From Cumulibacter sp047975195 (GTDB taxonomy: Bacteria > Actinomycetota > Actinomycetes > Mycobacteriales > Antricoccaceae), in assembly GCA_047975195.1 (NCBI GenBank), contig JBKEDB010000027.1:30171-94170 (forward strand): DNA of 64,000 bases, in the 5' to 3' direction. A program made the position numbers and the translations under genes. This document shows, in pieces, positions 27,969-36,600 of the stretch. The stretch's first letter is position 1, and each line of letters starts with the position of its first letter. The notes beneath the pieces were generated by a model. It saw only the letters and a list, made by a program, of their open reading frames with translations. It searched no databases and was not told the origin of the DNA.

Positions 27969-28250
27969 ATGGCTACCGAGGTACGTAAGAACGAAGCGAA
28001 GAGCCGCTACGAGGCCTTGCTGGACGACGGTGTCGTCGCCGGATTTGCCGAGTACGTCGAGGAGGACCATCGGGTCACTTTCACGCACACGGAAGTGGGC
28101 GAGGAGTACGCCGGACAGGGTATCGCCGCACAGTTGGCCCGCACCGCGTTGGACGCGACCCGGGCGGCCGGCAAGTCGGTCGTACCGCGGTGCCCGTACT
28201 TCAGGGGATACATCGACAAGCACGACGAGTACTCCGACCTCGTCGCCTGA
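27969..28250 (+). CDS. Small GNAT-family N-acetyltransferase (YjdJ-like)
   Basis: A 93-residue protein of the short GCN5-related type. It has the acetyl-CoA loop in VGEEYAGQGIAAQLARTALDATRAAGKSVVPRCPYFRGYI, where the Q/G-x-G-x-A pattern binds the cofactor, and an N-terminal beta strand with FAEYVEEDHRVTFTHT. These small proteins lack the N-terminal half of normal GNATs. The substrate is unknown. The stop codon is followed directly by the likely TTG start of mtnA, which suggests an operon. Confidence 0.85.
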   Translation: MATEVRKNEAKSRYEALLDDGVVAGFAEYVEEDHRVTFTHTEVGEEYAGQGIAAQLARTALDATRAAGKSVVPRCPYFRGYIDKHDEYSDLVA

Positions 28251-28251
28251 G

Positions 28252-29325
28252 TTGCCCGAGCCGGCGACGAATCCGCGGCGGCTGCGGCCGATCGACTGGG
28301 TCGATGACCCTGAGGGCTACCTGCGGATATTGGATCAAACGCGGCTTCCCAACGAGGAGCATTATCTGCGGATCGACACCGTCGATGCGCTCATCGACGC
28401 GATCCGTCGACTGGCGACGCGCGGCGCTCCAGCGCTCGGCGTCGCCGGTGCGTTCGGGGTAGTCCTCGCCGCACAGCGTCTTCCTGCCGGCGACGTGCCC
28501 GCCGCGATCGCGAAGATACGCGCGGCTCGCCCCACCGCGGTGAACCTGGCCGTAGGGACCGATCTCGCTGCGCGGGCGCTGGCTGATGGTGGTCTTGATG
28601 CGGCGCTCAGCGCGGCGAAACAACTGCGCGATGATGACATCCGCGCGTGCGCGGCAATGGCTCGACGGGGAGCCGACGAGATCTACCGCACCATCGACTC
28701 CGATATCGGCACCGATGCGCGGCCAAGCGGCAGCAGCCAGCGGCAGGTCCGGTTGATGACTATCTGCAACACCGGAGCCTTGGCGGCGGTCGAGCGTGGT
28801 ACCGCGTTGGGCGTGCTCTCCGAGGTGTTGCGCGACGGTCGGCTCGGTCACGCGTACGCCTGTGAGACCCGTCCGCTGCTGCAAGGCGCCCGCCTGACTG
28901 CGTGGGAGTTGCAGCGGATGGGGGCGCCATACGACCTGATCGTCGATTCGGCTGCCGCGTCGACGATGCGGCGCGGCTATGTTGATGCTGTGCTCGCTGG
29001 AGCCGATCGGATTGCCGCAAACGGTGACACCGCGAACAAGGTCGGCACCTTCGCCCTGGCGTTGGCCGCGCGGTACGCCGGGATCCCGTTCTACATCGTC
29101 GCGCCCGAGACAACCCTCGACCCACACACGCCCAGCGGCGACGATATCGACATTGAGGACCGCGGGTCCGACGAGATCGTCTCGCTGGCGGGCATCGCGA
29201 TCGCCCCAAGGGGGACGACGGCGCTGAATCCCGCGTTCGACGTCACGCCAGCGGAACTGATCACTGCGATCATCACCGAACGCCGCACGATCCGCACGGG
29301 CGTCGGTCAGCGACCCGACGCCTGA
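28252..29325 (+). CDS. mtnA: S-methyl-5-thioribose-1-phosphate isomerase
   Basis: A 357-residue isomerase of the methionine salvage route, converting methylthioribose-1-phosphate to methylthioribulose-1-phosphate. Family blocks include LDQTRLPNEEHYLRI, TRGAPALGVAGAFG, the catalytic Cys in MTICNTGALAA, ETRPLLQGARLTAWEL and the catalytic Asp in AGADRIAANGDTANKVGT. The start is TTG 28252, one base after the previous stop; the frame is open further upstream, but that part overlaps the GNAT gene in another frame. No other salvage genes are within the window. The related eIF2B-like ribose-1,5-bisphosphate isomerase is less likely given the length and motif wording. Confidence 0.88.
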   Translation: MPEPATNPRRLRPIDWVDDPEGYLRILDQTRLPNEEHYLRIDTVDALIDAIRRLATRGAPALGVAGAFGVVLAAQRLPAGDVPAAIAKIRAARPTAVNLAVGTDLAARALADGGLDAALSAAKQLRDDDIRACAAMARRGADEIYRTIDSDIGTDARPSGSSQRQVRLMTICNTGALAAVERGTALGVLSEVLRDGRLGHAYACETRPLLQGARLTAWELQRMGAPYDLIVDSAAASTMRRGYVDAVLAGADRIAANGDTANKVGTFALALAARYAGIPFYIVAPETTLDPHTPSGDDIDIEDRGSDEIVSLAGIAIAPRGTTALNPAFDVTPAELITAIITERRTIRTGVGQRPDA

Positions 29326-29423
29326 CATGTTCCTGACACGACCACACTGCCGTTGCGTCACGCTCGATCCGGCTGGTTCGTCATGTGAAGTGAAAGCCAC
29401 TCGAGGTGAACGGGAGCAGCGTG

Positions 29424-30269
29424 ATGACCGACATCGATGCGTTCGAAAGTGAACGCCCCCGGCTCGTCGCCCTGGCCACGCGCGTGCTCGGCGACGCGAC
29501 CGAGGCGCAGGACGTCGTGCAACAGGCATGGATCCGGATGCACGGTACGGATGCAGCGATTGCAAATCTCGGCGGTTGGCTGACCACGGTCACGACTCGC
29601 CTATGCCTGGACCGGCTACGTTCTCGAACCCCGATCCCGACCGATGACGTGCCCCACCAACGTGAGGTCGAAGCGCCCGCACTAGATCCCGCCGAGCAGG
29701 TCGCGCTGGCCGATACCGTTGGCGTCGCTTTGCAGGTCGTGCTGGATCGGCTCACCCCGTCCGAACGAGTTGCGTTCGTCCTGCACGACAGCTTCGGATT
29801 CGACTTCAGCACGATCGCTGCCGTGCTCAACACGTCCGGGCCCGCCGCGCGCAAACTCGCCTCCCGAGCACGCGCCAAAATCGCGCAGCCGGCCGCTGAG
29901 GACGCGCTCGCCGACTGGGAGGTCGTGGACGCGTTCATGGCTGCCGCCCGCGAGGGAGAGTTCGAGAGACTGCTGAGCCTGTTGGCGCCCGACGCTACGG
30001 CGCGTGCCGACGACGCCGCAGCACTCGCCGGGACGCCGCAGCACATCACCGGTCGCGACGAGATTGCGGCGTTCTTCAACGGATCCGCACATGCGGCCCT
30101 CCCGGTGTACGTCGGTCAGCGTCCTGGTTCAGCGTGGTTCCACCGCGGCGAAGCGAAAGTCGTCTTCGACTTCGTCGTATCCGGCGGCATCGTCTCCTCG
30201 ATCACGTTCCGCGCTGCACCGGAAACGCTCGCCGTCCTTGCCCGCCGTGATGGCGCCGTACGCCGCTAA
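29424..30269 (+). CDS. ECF sigma factor with C-terminal SnoaL-like domain (SigJ-like)
   Basis: A 281-residue extracytoplasmic-function sigma factor. Region 2 is at about 8-75 (ARVLGDATEAQDVVQQAWIRM, NLGGWLTTVTTRLCLDRLRSR) and region 4 at about 108-160 (LDRLTPSERVAFVLHDSFGFDFSTIAAVLNTSGPAARKLASRARAKI). The remaining 115 residues form a SnoaL/NTF2-like domain. In SigJ and ECF41-type sigma factors such a domain replaces a separate anti-sigma factor and tunes activity. ATG 29424 is chosen over an upstream in-frame GTG because of GGGAG at 29412-29416. Targets often lie nearby; the DUF1059 gene downstream is a candidate. Confidence 0.87.
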   Translation: MTDIDAFESERPRLVALATRVLGDATEAQDVVQQAWIRMHGTDAAIANLGGWLTTVTTRLCLDRLRSRTPIPTDDVPHQREVEAPALDPAEQVALADTVGVALQVVLDRLTPSERVAFVLHDSFGFDFSTIAAVLNTSGPAARKLASRARAKIAQPAAEDALADWEVVDAFMAAAREGEFERLLSLLAPDATARADDAAALAGTPQHITGRDEIAAFFNGSAHAALPVYVGQRPGSAWFHRGEAKVVFDFVVSGGIVSSITFRAAPETLAVLARRDGAVRR

Positions 30270-30370
30270 TCGAGCAAGTGCCGCTCCGTTCACCCCGAGC
30301 GGGCTTAGCGTATTGGTCAGGTGTTCGATGCCTAGCGCTCTCCGACGCGCACCAACCGCCCACAGCCGGT

Positions 30371-30393
30371 TGGTCACACTTCGAGGGTGACCA
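30371..30393. promoter_or_regulatory. Operator-like inverted repeat before the DUF1059 gene
   Basis: Seven-base arms (TGGTCAC and GTGACCA) separated by nine bases lie 37 bases before the next start codon. The position suits a regulator site, but no regulator is identified and short arms can arise by chance. Confidence 0.35.
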
Positions 30394-30429
30394 CCGTCAG
30401 ATAAGTAAGACACCAACCCTGGAGGAATG

Positions 30430-30666
30430 ATGAAAACCATGACCTGCCGTCAGCTCGGCGGCCCGTGCGATCTAGAGCACCACGGCGAGAGCGCCGACGA
30501 TGTGATCAACGCGCAGGACAAGCACCTGAAAGAGGCCGAGAAAGCCGGCGATGCCGCCCACCAACCTGCGCGTGATGACATGAAGAGCCGGTGGCGCCAT
30601 CCGAAGAAGTCGCTCGGCTGGTACCGCGAGATGAAGCAAACCTTCGCCGATCTCCCCGCTGACTAG
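30430..30666 (+). CDS. DUF1059 family small protein
   Basis: A 78-residue protein with the DUF1059 pattern: MTCRQLGGPCDLEHHGESADDVI at the N-terminus, then HLKEAEKAGD and KSRWRHPKKSLGWYREMK. The two cysteines (C-x7-C) are characteristic. Its function is not known; in other actinobacteria such genes are small, soluble and often near stress functions. Two ATGs are adjacent; GGAGG at 30421-30425 spaces properly to the second (30430). It lies 160 bases after the ECF sigma factor gene and is a candidate for its target. Confidence 0.85.
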   Translation: MKTMTCRQLGGPCDLEHHGESADDVINAQDKHLKEAEKAGDAAHQPARDDMKSRWRHPKKSLGWYREMKQTFADLPAD

Positions 30667-30690
30667 CGATCGGCGAACGGCTCGCCGTGC

Positions 30691-32529
30691 CTAGTTCGGG
30701 ATCTGGTCGGCGATCGGCCGGATGAAGTCTCCGGCGAGTGTGACGGCGGGCCCCGAGGACTCGGCGCCCACGATCAGTACAGCGAACGCCATGTCCTTGT
30801 AGTAGCCGACGAACCACCCGTGCGCGTTGTCGGCATCGCCGAACTCGGCAGTGCCGGTCTTTCCCGCGATCCCAGCGATATCGGCGACTTCGGTCGCGGT
30901 GCCGGACTCGACGGCCTCGGTCATCATCGCCTGCAGCGCTGAGATCGTGTCGGCAGCCGGCGCCGCCTGCTCCTGATCAGCGGTCGTTTCCTCTCCCTGC
31001 ACCAGGATCGGCACCGGCCTCGACCCGTTCTGCACGGTCGCGGCCGCCAGCGCCATACCGAATGGTGTCGTGATGACCTTGCCCTGGCCGATCGAGTTCT
31101 CGACCTGCTCGGCGTCGCTATCGGAGGTCGGCACTGACCCGGTGATCGTCGTCATCCCTGGCGCGACGTAGTCGACACCGAGTCCGAACTGTAACGCGGT
31201 CTCGTGGAACGAATCCGCCGGTAGGTCGGCGGTCAGCGCGGCAATGGTGGTGTTGCAGGACTGCGCGAACGCAGTGTGCAGCGGTACCTCACCTAGGTCG
31301 AACTCGTCGTCGTTGGGGATGGTCCTGCCATTGATGGTGGCCTCACCGGGACACGGCAACACGGTGTCTGGTGCGGCTACGTCCGCGTCCAGCGCAGCCG
31401 CAGTGCTGATGATTTTGAACGAGGAACCCGGTGGGTACTGCCCGGTGAGCGCAATCGGGCCCTCTGCGTCCGCCGCTTGGTTCTGCGCCACGGCCAGTAG
31501 GCCGCCGGTGGACGGCTGGATGGCGACGATGGCTACCTGCTCGTCGAGGGCGTCGACAGCCTGCTGGGCGGAGGCTTGAATGCCGCTATCGAACGTCGTG
31601 CTGATCGTGTCGATCGGCGCAGCCTTACGCTCGAGCAAGGTCGTCACGACGTCATGCTGCTGATCCTGAATCTGTAACTGCCATCCGGTCGAGGCCTTCG
31701 CCGCCTCGTCCCATACCTCGTTCAGTCCGGCCAGCACCGGCGACTTTAGGCTCTTGGAGGTCGTCAGCAGCCGCTTCTGCTGGTTGTGCACGATACCGGG
31801 GGAATCCGGGATGTCGACCTTCTCGGCATCTTCTTTGCGCAACGCGACGACGGTGAATATATCGTCCGCGGCGTCGATCTGGGTCGTCAACGACTCGGCG
31901 GTGATCGAGCCGACGACGTCCTTCAGCGCGCTCGCCAGCGATGTGGCGACCTCATCGACGTCCGTCACCTTCGCCGGGTCGATATTGATGACCATAACGA
32001 GTTGCTCGCTGAGCACTGGCTGGCCATTGCGATCAAGCACGGTCGGCGTGTTGCCGTCGTTCTGCACGATCTCCAGGTGCTGGTTGGCGGCGAGGTCTGG
32101 GTGGATCAGCCCCGTCGACCATTGCACCTTCCAGTCGTTCTCATCGTCGGTGACCAGCAGCGTCTCGATCGAGAAGGTCATCGACTCACCGAGCACCTCC
32201 CAGGAAACGTCGTACGTTCCGTGGGCCTCCGCAGAGGACGCCATGACGTCGCCAGCGCTATACGTGATCGTCGGGTCCTGCAGCACTTTGACGACTGAAT
32301 TCAGCGCCGCCGTGGCGTCGTCGGGCGATGTCGTGAGCGAGCCTGCCTTCTCGAAGTCACCGCTGTTCAGTGCGGCCGCAAACTCCTCGGCGACCTCCTG
32401 CGCACCATCCTTCTTCTCGGGACTGTCGGTGCAGGCCGAGAGCATCAGCAGGATCGTCATAAGAAGTGCTGTAACCAACCGACCGCGGCGTCCACGCGAT
32501 TCGACGGGTCTGCGCAGGGATCGACTCAT
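30691..32529 (-). CDS. Lipoprotein penicillin-binding transpeptidase (PBP-lipo type)
   Basis: A 612-residue D,D-transpeptidase. The N-terminus has a basic stretch, a hydrophobic helix and a lipobox LSAC with the lipidated Cys33, so it is anchored outside the membrane. Residues 45-160 resemble the NTF2/MecA-N domain, followed by a dimerisation-like region. The catalytic domain has the S-x-x-K motif in PGSSFKI, the SxN motif in QSCNTT, and KTGTAE. It is like mycobacterial PBP-lipo (Rv2864c type), which cross-links peptidoglycan. The frame opens 20 codons upstream, but ATG 32529 gives a proper lipoprotein signal. The divergent gap of about 100 bases separates it from the broken VOC gene. Confidence 0.88.
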   Translation of the reverse strand: MSRSLRRPVESRGRRGRLVTALLMTILLMLSACTDSPEKKDGAQEVAEEFAAALNSGDFEKAGSLTTSPDDATAALNSVVKVLQDPTITYSAGDVMASSAEAHGTYDVSWEVLGESMTFSIETLLVTDDENDWKVQWSTGLIHPDLAANQHLEIVQNDGNTPTVLDRNGQPVLSEQLVMVINIDPAKVTDVDEVATSLASALKDVVGSITAESLTTQIDAADDIFTVVALRKEDAEKVDIPDSPGIVHNQQKRLLTTSKSLKSPVLAGLNEVWDEAAKASTGWQLQIQDQQHDVVTTLLERKAAPIDTISTTFDSGIQASAQQAVDALDEQVAIVAIQPSTGGLLAVAQNQAADAEGPIALTGQYPPGSSFKIISTAAALDADVAAPDTVLPCPGEATINGRTIPNDDEFDLGEVPLHTAFAQSCNTTIAALTADLPADSFHETALQFGLGVDYVAPGMTTITGSVPTSDSDAEQVENSIGQGKVITTPFGMALAAATVQNGSRPVPILVQGEETTADQEQAAPAADTISALQAMMTEAVESGTATEVADIAGIAGKTGTAEFGDADNAHGWFVGYYKDMAFAVLIVGAESSGPAVTLAGDFIRPIADQIPN

Positions 32530-32626
32530 GTGCTTGATGCTATTGGTCGTATTGCGCGCGAACTCCCTGCGGTGGAACGTGGTGTGCAACCGTTACCGCA
32601 ATAACGACACCATCGAGGGGGAGCCT

Positions 32627-32980
32627 GTGCGCGCAGTACGAATCACGCCAAACCTTCCGGTTGCAGATATCCGGGAAGCTAGCAACTTTTACCGGGAGTT
32701 CCTCGGGCTGCAGACCGAGGAGTTCAACTTGGGCTGGGTCGCGCGCTACACATCACCCGAGTCCGGCGCGAACGTTCAGTTGGTCACCGCCGACGTGACC
32801 GCTGCCGCAGACTCGGTGATGTCTGTGCACGCCGATGATGTCGATGCGGCGTACGTCGAGGCGCGGCGTCGTGGCTACGTGATCGTGCATCCGTTAACGA
32901 CGGAGACCTGGGGCGTACGCCGATTCTAGGTGCGCGCTCCCGACGGCAATGTCATCAATATCGTGCAGCACCGCGATTGA
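32627..32980 (+). pseudogene. VOC/glyoxalase-family gene interrupted by an in-frame TAG
   Basis: The frame starts at GTG 32627 after the ribosome-binding stretch GAGGGGGAG and encodes a VOC-fold protein (ITPNLPVADIREASNFYREFLGLQ, then VMSVHADDVDAAYVEARRRGY and LTTETWGVRRF). A TAG at 32927-32929 stops it after 100 residues. The very same frame continues for 16 more codons with VRAPDGNVINIVQHRD, the conserved last strand of the family, and ends at TGA 32978-32980. The stop replaces the residue between RRF and VR, where relatives commonly have Phe or another hydrophobic residue. Either this is a recent nonsense mutation or the protein is made without its last strand. A sequencing error is also possible. 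Confidence 0.75.
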
Positions 32981-33032
32981 CGCACTCGCCCGCGGCAGCA
33001 CTACCCGCGACGAGCCCACGCGCCGCGTCGCC

Positions 33033-34427
33033 TCAGTCGATCCCGCCTGCGTTGGCGAACCGGCTGTACTTGCCCTGGAAGATCGTCAGCGCGTCACCGG
33101 TCGGCCCGTTGCGGTGCTTGGCGACGATCAGGTCCGCCTCACCGATGCGGTCCGTGTCGTTGTCGTACACCTCAGGTCGGTTGATCAGGATCGCGACGTC
33201 ACAGTCCTGCTCGATAGCGCCGGACTCACGCAAGTCAGAGAGCATCGGTTTCTTGTCGGTACGCGTCTCCGGTCCACGGTTCAACTGAGAGATCGCAATG
33301 ACTGGTACCTCTAGTTCCTTGGCCAGCAGTTTCAACGCGCGGGAGAACTCCGAGACTTCCTGCTGCCGGGATTCGACGCGCTTACCGGAGGTCATCAACT
33401 GGAGGTAGTCGACCACGACGAGGCTCAGATCGTGTCGCTGTTTGAGTCGGCGGGCTTTCGCTCGAATCTCCATCATCGACAGATTCGGCGAGTCATCGAT
33501 GAACAACGGCTTATCAGCTATCTCTGCGCTGGTACGGACCAGTTTGCTCCACTCGGCATCCGTCAGGTCCCCGGACCGGACGCGACCGAGCGCGATCGAC
33601 GCCTCCGCCGAAAACATGCGCATCGCGATCTCGGACTTGCTCATTTCGAGCGAGAAGATTACCGACGCCTTGCCGTGACGCAACGAGCAGGAGCGCGCGA
33701 AGTCCAGCGCGAGCGTCGACTTGCCCATACCTGGGCGCGCCGCCACAACGATCATTTGCCCAGGGAACAGTCCATTGATGATCTCGTCCAGTTGCTGGAA
33801 ACCGGTGGGTACGCCGGCTTGCTCGCCGTGTGCGCCAATCATCTCGATCTCGCTGATCACCGGTTCAACGAGATCGCCGAGCACGACGTAGTCCTCACTC
33901 GTACGTCGTTCCGTGACGTCGTAGATAGCCGCCTGGGCGCGGTCCACGACGTCGTCCACATCTCCGATGTCATCGCCGGTGCCACTCGCGGCCCCGTACC
34001 CCATCTGCACAATGCGGGTGCCGGCGTCCACCAGCCGCCGCAGGACTGCCTTTTCGGCGACGATGTTCGCGTAGTAGGCGGCGTTCGCCGCGGTGGGCAC
34101 GAGGTTGATCAGCGTATGCAGGTACGCCGCGCCGCCGATCCGCATGAGGTGCCCGCGTTTGGTCAACTCATCGCCGACGGTCAGGATGTCGGCGGGCTCA
34201 CCGCGGCCATAGAGATCGAGGATCGCTTCGTGCACCAATTGATGCGCCGGCCGGTAGTAGTCGTCGGTCCGCAGGGTCTCGACCACGTCCGCGATCGCGT
34301 CTTTCGAGAGCATCATGCCGCCGAGTACGGACTGTTCGGCGGCCACATCCTGCGGGGGTTGACGATCAATCTCGCTGCGAGTCGGTTCGTCGTACTCCGG
34401 GGGACTTCCGATCACCGACTGCTCCAT
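33033..34427 (-). CDS. dnaB: Replicative DNA helicase DnaB
   Basis: A 464-residue hexameric helicase that unwinds DNA at the replication fork. The N-terminal helical domain begins at PPQDVAAEQSVLGGMM (about 24-40); the RecA-type motor domain has GVPTGFQQLDEI (206-217), Walker A ARPGMGKSTLAL (230-241), Walker B LVVVDYLQLM and the C-terminal arginine-finger region KHRNGPTGD. There is no intein. The frame extends some 50 codons upstream; ATG 34427 gives the usual N-terminus, though its ribosome-binding site is weak and a GTG eight codons upstream is an alternative. The 433-base upstream region carries a cluster of DnaA-box-like sequences, which may bear on its transcription or on origin control. 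Confidence 0.95.
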   Translation of the reverse strand: MEQSVIGSPPEYDEPTRSEIDRQPPQDVAAEQSVLGGMMLSKDAIADVVETLRTDDYYRPAHQLVHEAILDLYGRGEPADILTVGDELTKRGHLMRIGGAAYLHTLINLVPTAANAAYYANIVAEKAVLRRLVDAGTRIVQMGYGAASGTGDDIGDVDDVVDRAQAAIYDVTERRTSEDYVVLGDLVEPVISEIEMIGAHGEQAGVPTGFQQLDEIINGLFPGQMIVVAARPGMGKSTLALDFARSCSLRHGKASVIFSLEMSKSEIAMRMFSAEASIALGRVRSGDLTDAEWSKLVRTSAEIADKPLFIDDSPNLSMMEIRAKARRLKQRHDLSLVVVDYLQLMTSGKRVESRQQEVSEFSRALKLLAKELEVPVIAISQLNRGPETRTDKKPMLSDLRESGAIEQDCDVAILINRPEVYDNDTDRIGEADLIVAKHRNGPTGDALTIFQGKYSRFANAGGID

Positions 34428-34599
34428 TTCTGCTGCTACCGCTACTGCCACGCACCGACCCGGCGTGGGCTCTCTCGCAGGGTGTGTCCATGCTTCATGA
34501 CGCCCCCGACAGTTTCCGCCGGACGGCTGTGTAGCGCTGGAAGAAAGCCCACTGTATGGCCAGAGTTTTGGGTCAGACAACCCTCGATGTGAACAGACC

Positions 34600-34844
34600 T
34601 GTGGATAGCGTGTGGACGAGGCGCATAGACGTGTGGACGACGCGCGCAGAGCCTGTGCGATCAGTTGTGCATAACCGAATGAGCTTCCCCAAAAATAACC
34701 TATGACCTGCAGCTTTTCGATTCACACGTTGTGGAAAGAAGAAACTTTCCACAGACTTCTCGCACGTGCGACGGGCCGTACACGACAACACCGAACGCGC
34801 GCAAGGGGTTTGACAATGAGACTTCTATCCCCAAGTTATCCACA
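34600..34844. promoter_or_regulatory. DnaA-box cluster upstream of dnaB
   Basis: Within the 433-base gene-free stretch (34428-34860) I count seven DnaA-box-like 9-mers. Two are exact TTATNCACA sites in opposite orientation: TGTGCATAA at 34666-34674 and TTATCCACA at 34836-34844. Five are near matches: TGTGGATAG at 34600, TGTGGACGA at 34611 and 34632, TGTGGAAAG at 34730 and CTTTCCACA at 34745. The last two form a perfect inverted pair with a 6-base gap. A relatively AT-rich stretch (34685-34730) lies inside. The other part of the gap, 34428-34599, shows nothing that I recognise. The dnaA-dnaN locus is not here, so this is probably an accessory DnaA-binding region. Confidence 0.6.
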
Positions 34845-34860
34845 GGGCTCGCGCGTATGT

Positions 34861-36600
34861 CTACGCAGACCGCGTGTCACCTTCGGATGCAACCGCAGCG
34901 TCGTCCAGACCGACGGTTCCGGAATTCGGATGGGCCTGGTCGTCGGCAGCGACGCACGCATCGGCCGCGTCGACAGATGTGGTTTCGGTAGATTTCCTAG
35001 CCGTTGCACTGTTGCCATCGACGCGCACGCTGACTCCAGGATCCGGCTCATCGCTAGGGTGTGAAACGACCTCGGCGGCCGTCATTGCGTTCTTCGCGGA
35101 CCGAATGTGAACGACGGTCAACGCGAATGTCAGCACGCCGAATCCAGCGGCCGCCAACCCGATGAACCCGAAGCCCCAGGCGCCGATTGGCGATCGCACA
35201 AGCACGTCGGCAAATCCGTCGTAAATGTAACGCCATTCGATATACACGCCCAGGATCGCGACCAGCGCAAAGCCGGTGAGCAATAGATAACAGGCTCGTG
35301 TGCGTTCAGCCGCCGGTACCAGATTCCGCCAGGCGATCGCACTCAGCGCGATCAACGCGATGATCACCACGAAGAAGTACCGACCCTGCAGACCGGCAGG
35401 AAGGTGCGTCCGGGCGTAACCCGACCAGGTCCGGGCCATTAACGCCACGAAAAGTACTGCCACGGTCGCGGTGAGCACGAGAGCCGGAATCCGCGCACTC
35501 GAGCGCCGATACGCATATCCCACGATCACGGCGCAGCACACCACCGTGAGCGTGTCCGTCACAGCCCCCGGCATGGGGTGCGCGAGCCAGCCGAAGTTCC
35601 CCCAGAAACTGCGGCTGATCCTCGACCACGCGTACTCCGAGAACTCGAGGGTGCTCGGGCCCGTCCCGTCAGCCCACGGCAACGTGTCGTATAGCGTGCT
35701 GTTGGGCTGAATCGCGCCGAACACGATCAGATTTCGCAGCCACCACGCGCCACCGATGGCGCCGAGCGCCATCGCCGCGATGGTGCGCCACACTCTCTGT
35801 CGGAGGCTGAGCAGTCGGGGCCAGAAAAGCACTACCACCGCTACAAACGCCACGAGCGGTAGCGCCGTGCCCTTGCTGGTGAGCACGAGCGCGAGCGCTA
35901 ATCCGATTCCCCCCGTCGTGATCCAGGACGTATCGCCGGTCATGATTCGAATGCCAAGCCAGACCACCAGGGCACTGAAGCCCACGGCCATGGAGTCGTT
36001 CGAGACCGATCCCATGATGTGCGCGAGCTGCGGCACCGCTAATAGGCTCGCCGCAGCGACCAAACCGGCGCGCGAGGACCGCGTCAAGCGCCGGACGCTA
36101 TCCCACGCTGCTAACGGAAGCGGAAGCGCGAAGATCAATCCGGCCAGCCTCGCGACAAGCACCGCCTCGTCGACGCCCATATCCTCGTAATCGAACACCG
36201 TCAGCACGGCCGCGATGTACGCGTAGTACACCGGAGGATGCTGCGTCATCTGATCGAGCCCGCTATAGCCCGGGTGTAGATCTCGCAGCTCGCCGACAGT
36301 GGACCGTGCGTCCTTGGGCATACCAGCCTCGGCGGTCGCGGCGAGTATCCAATCCGCGGCTTTCGCCTCGCCAGCCTCCGGCCACCCTCCACCGTCGATG
36401 AGCCGCACCGCACTATTGAAGTGAAGGGGCTCGTCCGGCGCATCAAACATCGGCGCTAGCGCGGCCCGGAACGCCACCAGCGACACGAACGTGGCAGTAA
36501 TCGCAGCCAGGGCCCACTTTTCTCCGCGCGTCGCACGGGGCAACGACACCTCGACCTCATCGGCGCAATCTCCGGAGTTCGGCGTCGCAGTCAATGCCAT
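34861..36600 (-). CDS. Polytopic membrane protein, DUF2142 / glycosyltransferase-39-like
   Basis: A 579-residue integral membrane protein. A short cytoplasmic N-terminus leads to a first helix (about 28-48), then the external motif APMFDAPDEPLHFNSAVRL, about eleven more helices, and a 75-residue hydrophilic C-terminal tail. The PDEPLHF and HPPVYYAY motifs recall DUF2142 proteins and lipid-linked GT-C sugar transferases, whose first loop Asp-Glu pair is catalytic. It probably transfers sugars from a polyprenyl phosphate outside the membrane, but the donor and acceptor are unknown. It is divergent from ugd and likely belongs to the same surface polysaccharide group. Confidence 0.72.
   Translation of the reverse strand: MALTATPNSGDCADEVEVSLPRATRGEKWALAAITATFVSLVAFRAALAPMFDAPDEPLHFNSAVRLIDGGGWPEAGEAKAADWILAATAEAGMPKDARSTVGELRDLHPGYSGLDQMTQHPPVYYAYIAAVLTVFDYEDMGVDEAVLVARLAGLIFALPLPLAAWDSVRRLTRSSRAGLVAAASLLAVPQLAHIMGSVSNDSMAVGFSALVVWLGIRIMTGDTSWITTGGIGLALALVLTSKGTALPLVAFVAVVVLFWPRLLSLRQRVWRTIAAMALGAIGGAWWLRNLIVFGAIQPNSTLYDTLPWADGTGPSTLEFSEYAWSRISRSFWGNFGWLAHPMPGAVTDTLTVVCCAVIVGYAYRRSSARIPALVLTATVAVLFVALMARTWSGYARTHLPAGLQGRYFFVVIIALIALSAIAWRNLVPAAERTRACYLLLTGFALVAILGVYIEWRYIYDGFADVLVRSPIGAWGFGFIGLAAAGFGVLTFALTVVHIRSAKNAMTAAEVVSHPSDEPDPGVSVRVDGNSATARKSTETTSVDAADACVAADDQAHPNSGTVGLDDAAVASEGDTRSA

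Noticed and set aside
28201..29565. A 454-codon open frame on the minus strand
   Set aside because: It is antisense to mtnA, which has clear catalytic motifs; the antisense product has no recognisable pattern.
31754..32626. Long upstream extension of the VOC frame
   Set aside because: It is antisense to the lipoprotein PBP gene; the true start is GTG 32627 with a good ribosome-binding site.
33432..34592. A 386-codon frame antisense to dnaB
   Set aside because: DnaB is certain and the antisense product lacks any family motif.
34573..34791. A 72-codon minus-strand frame in the dnaB upstream region
   Set aside because: No ribosome-binding site or homology; it covers the DnaA-box cluster and its composition does not look coding.
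34600..34844. The DnaA-box cluster as the chromosomal oriC
   Set aside because: dnaA, dnaN, recF and gyrB do not adjoin, and the gene order matches a region some tens of kb from oriC in related bacteria.
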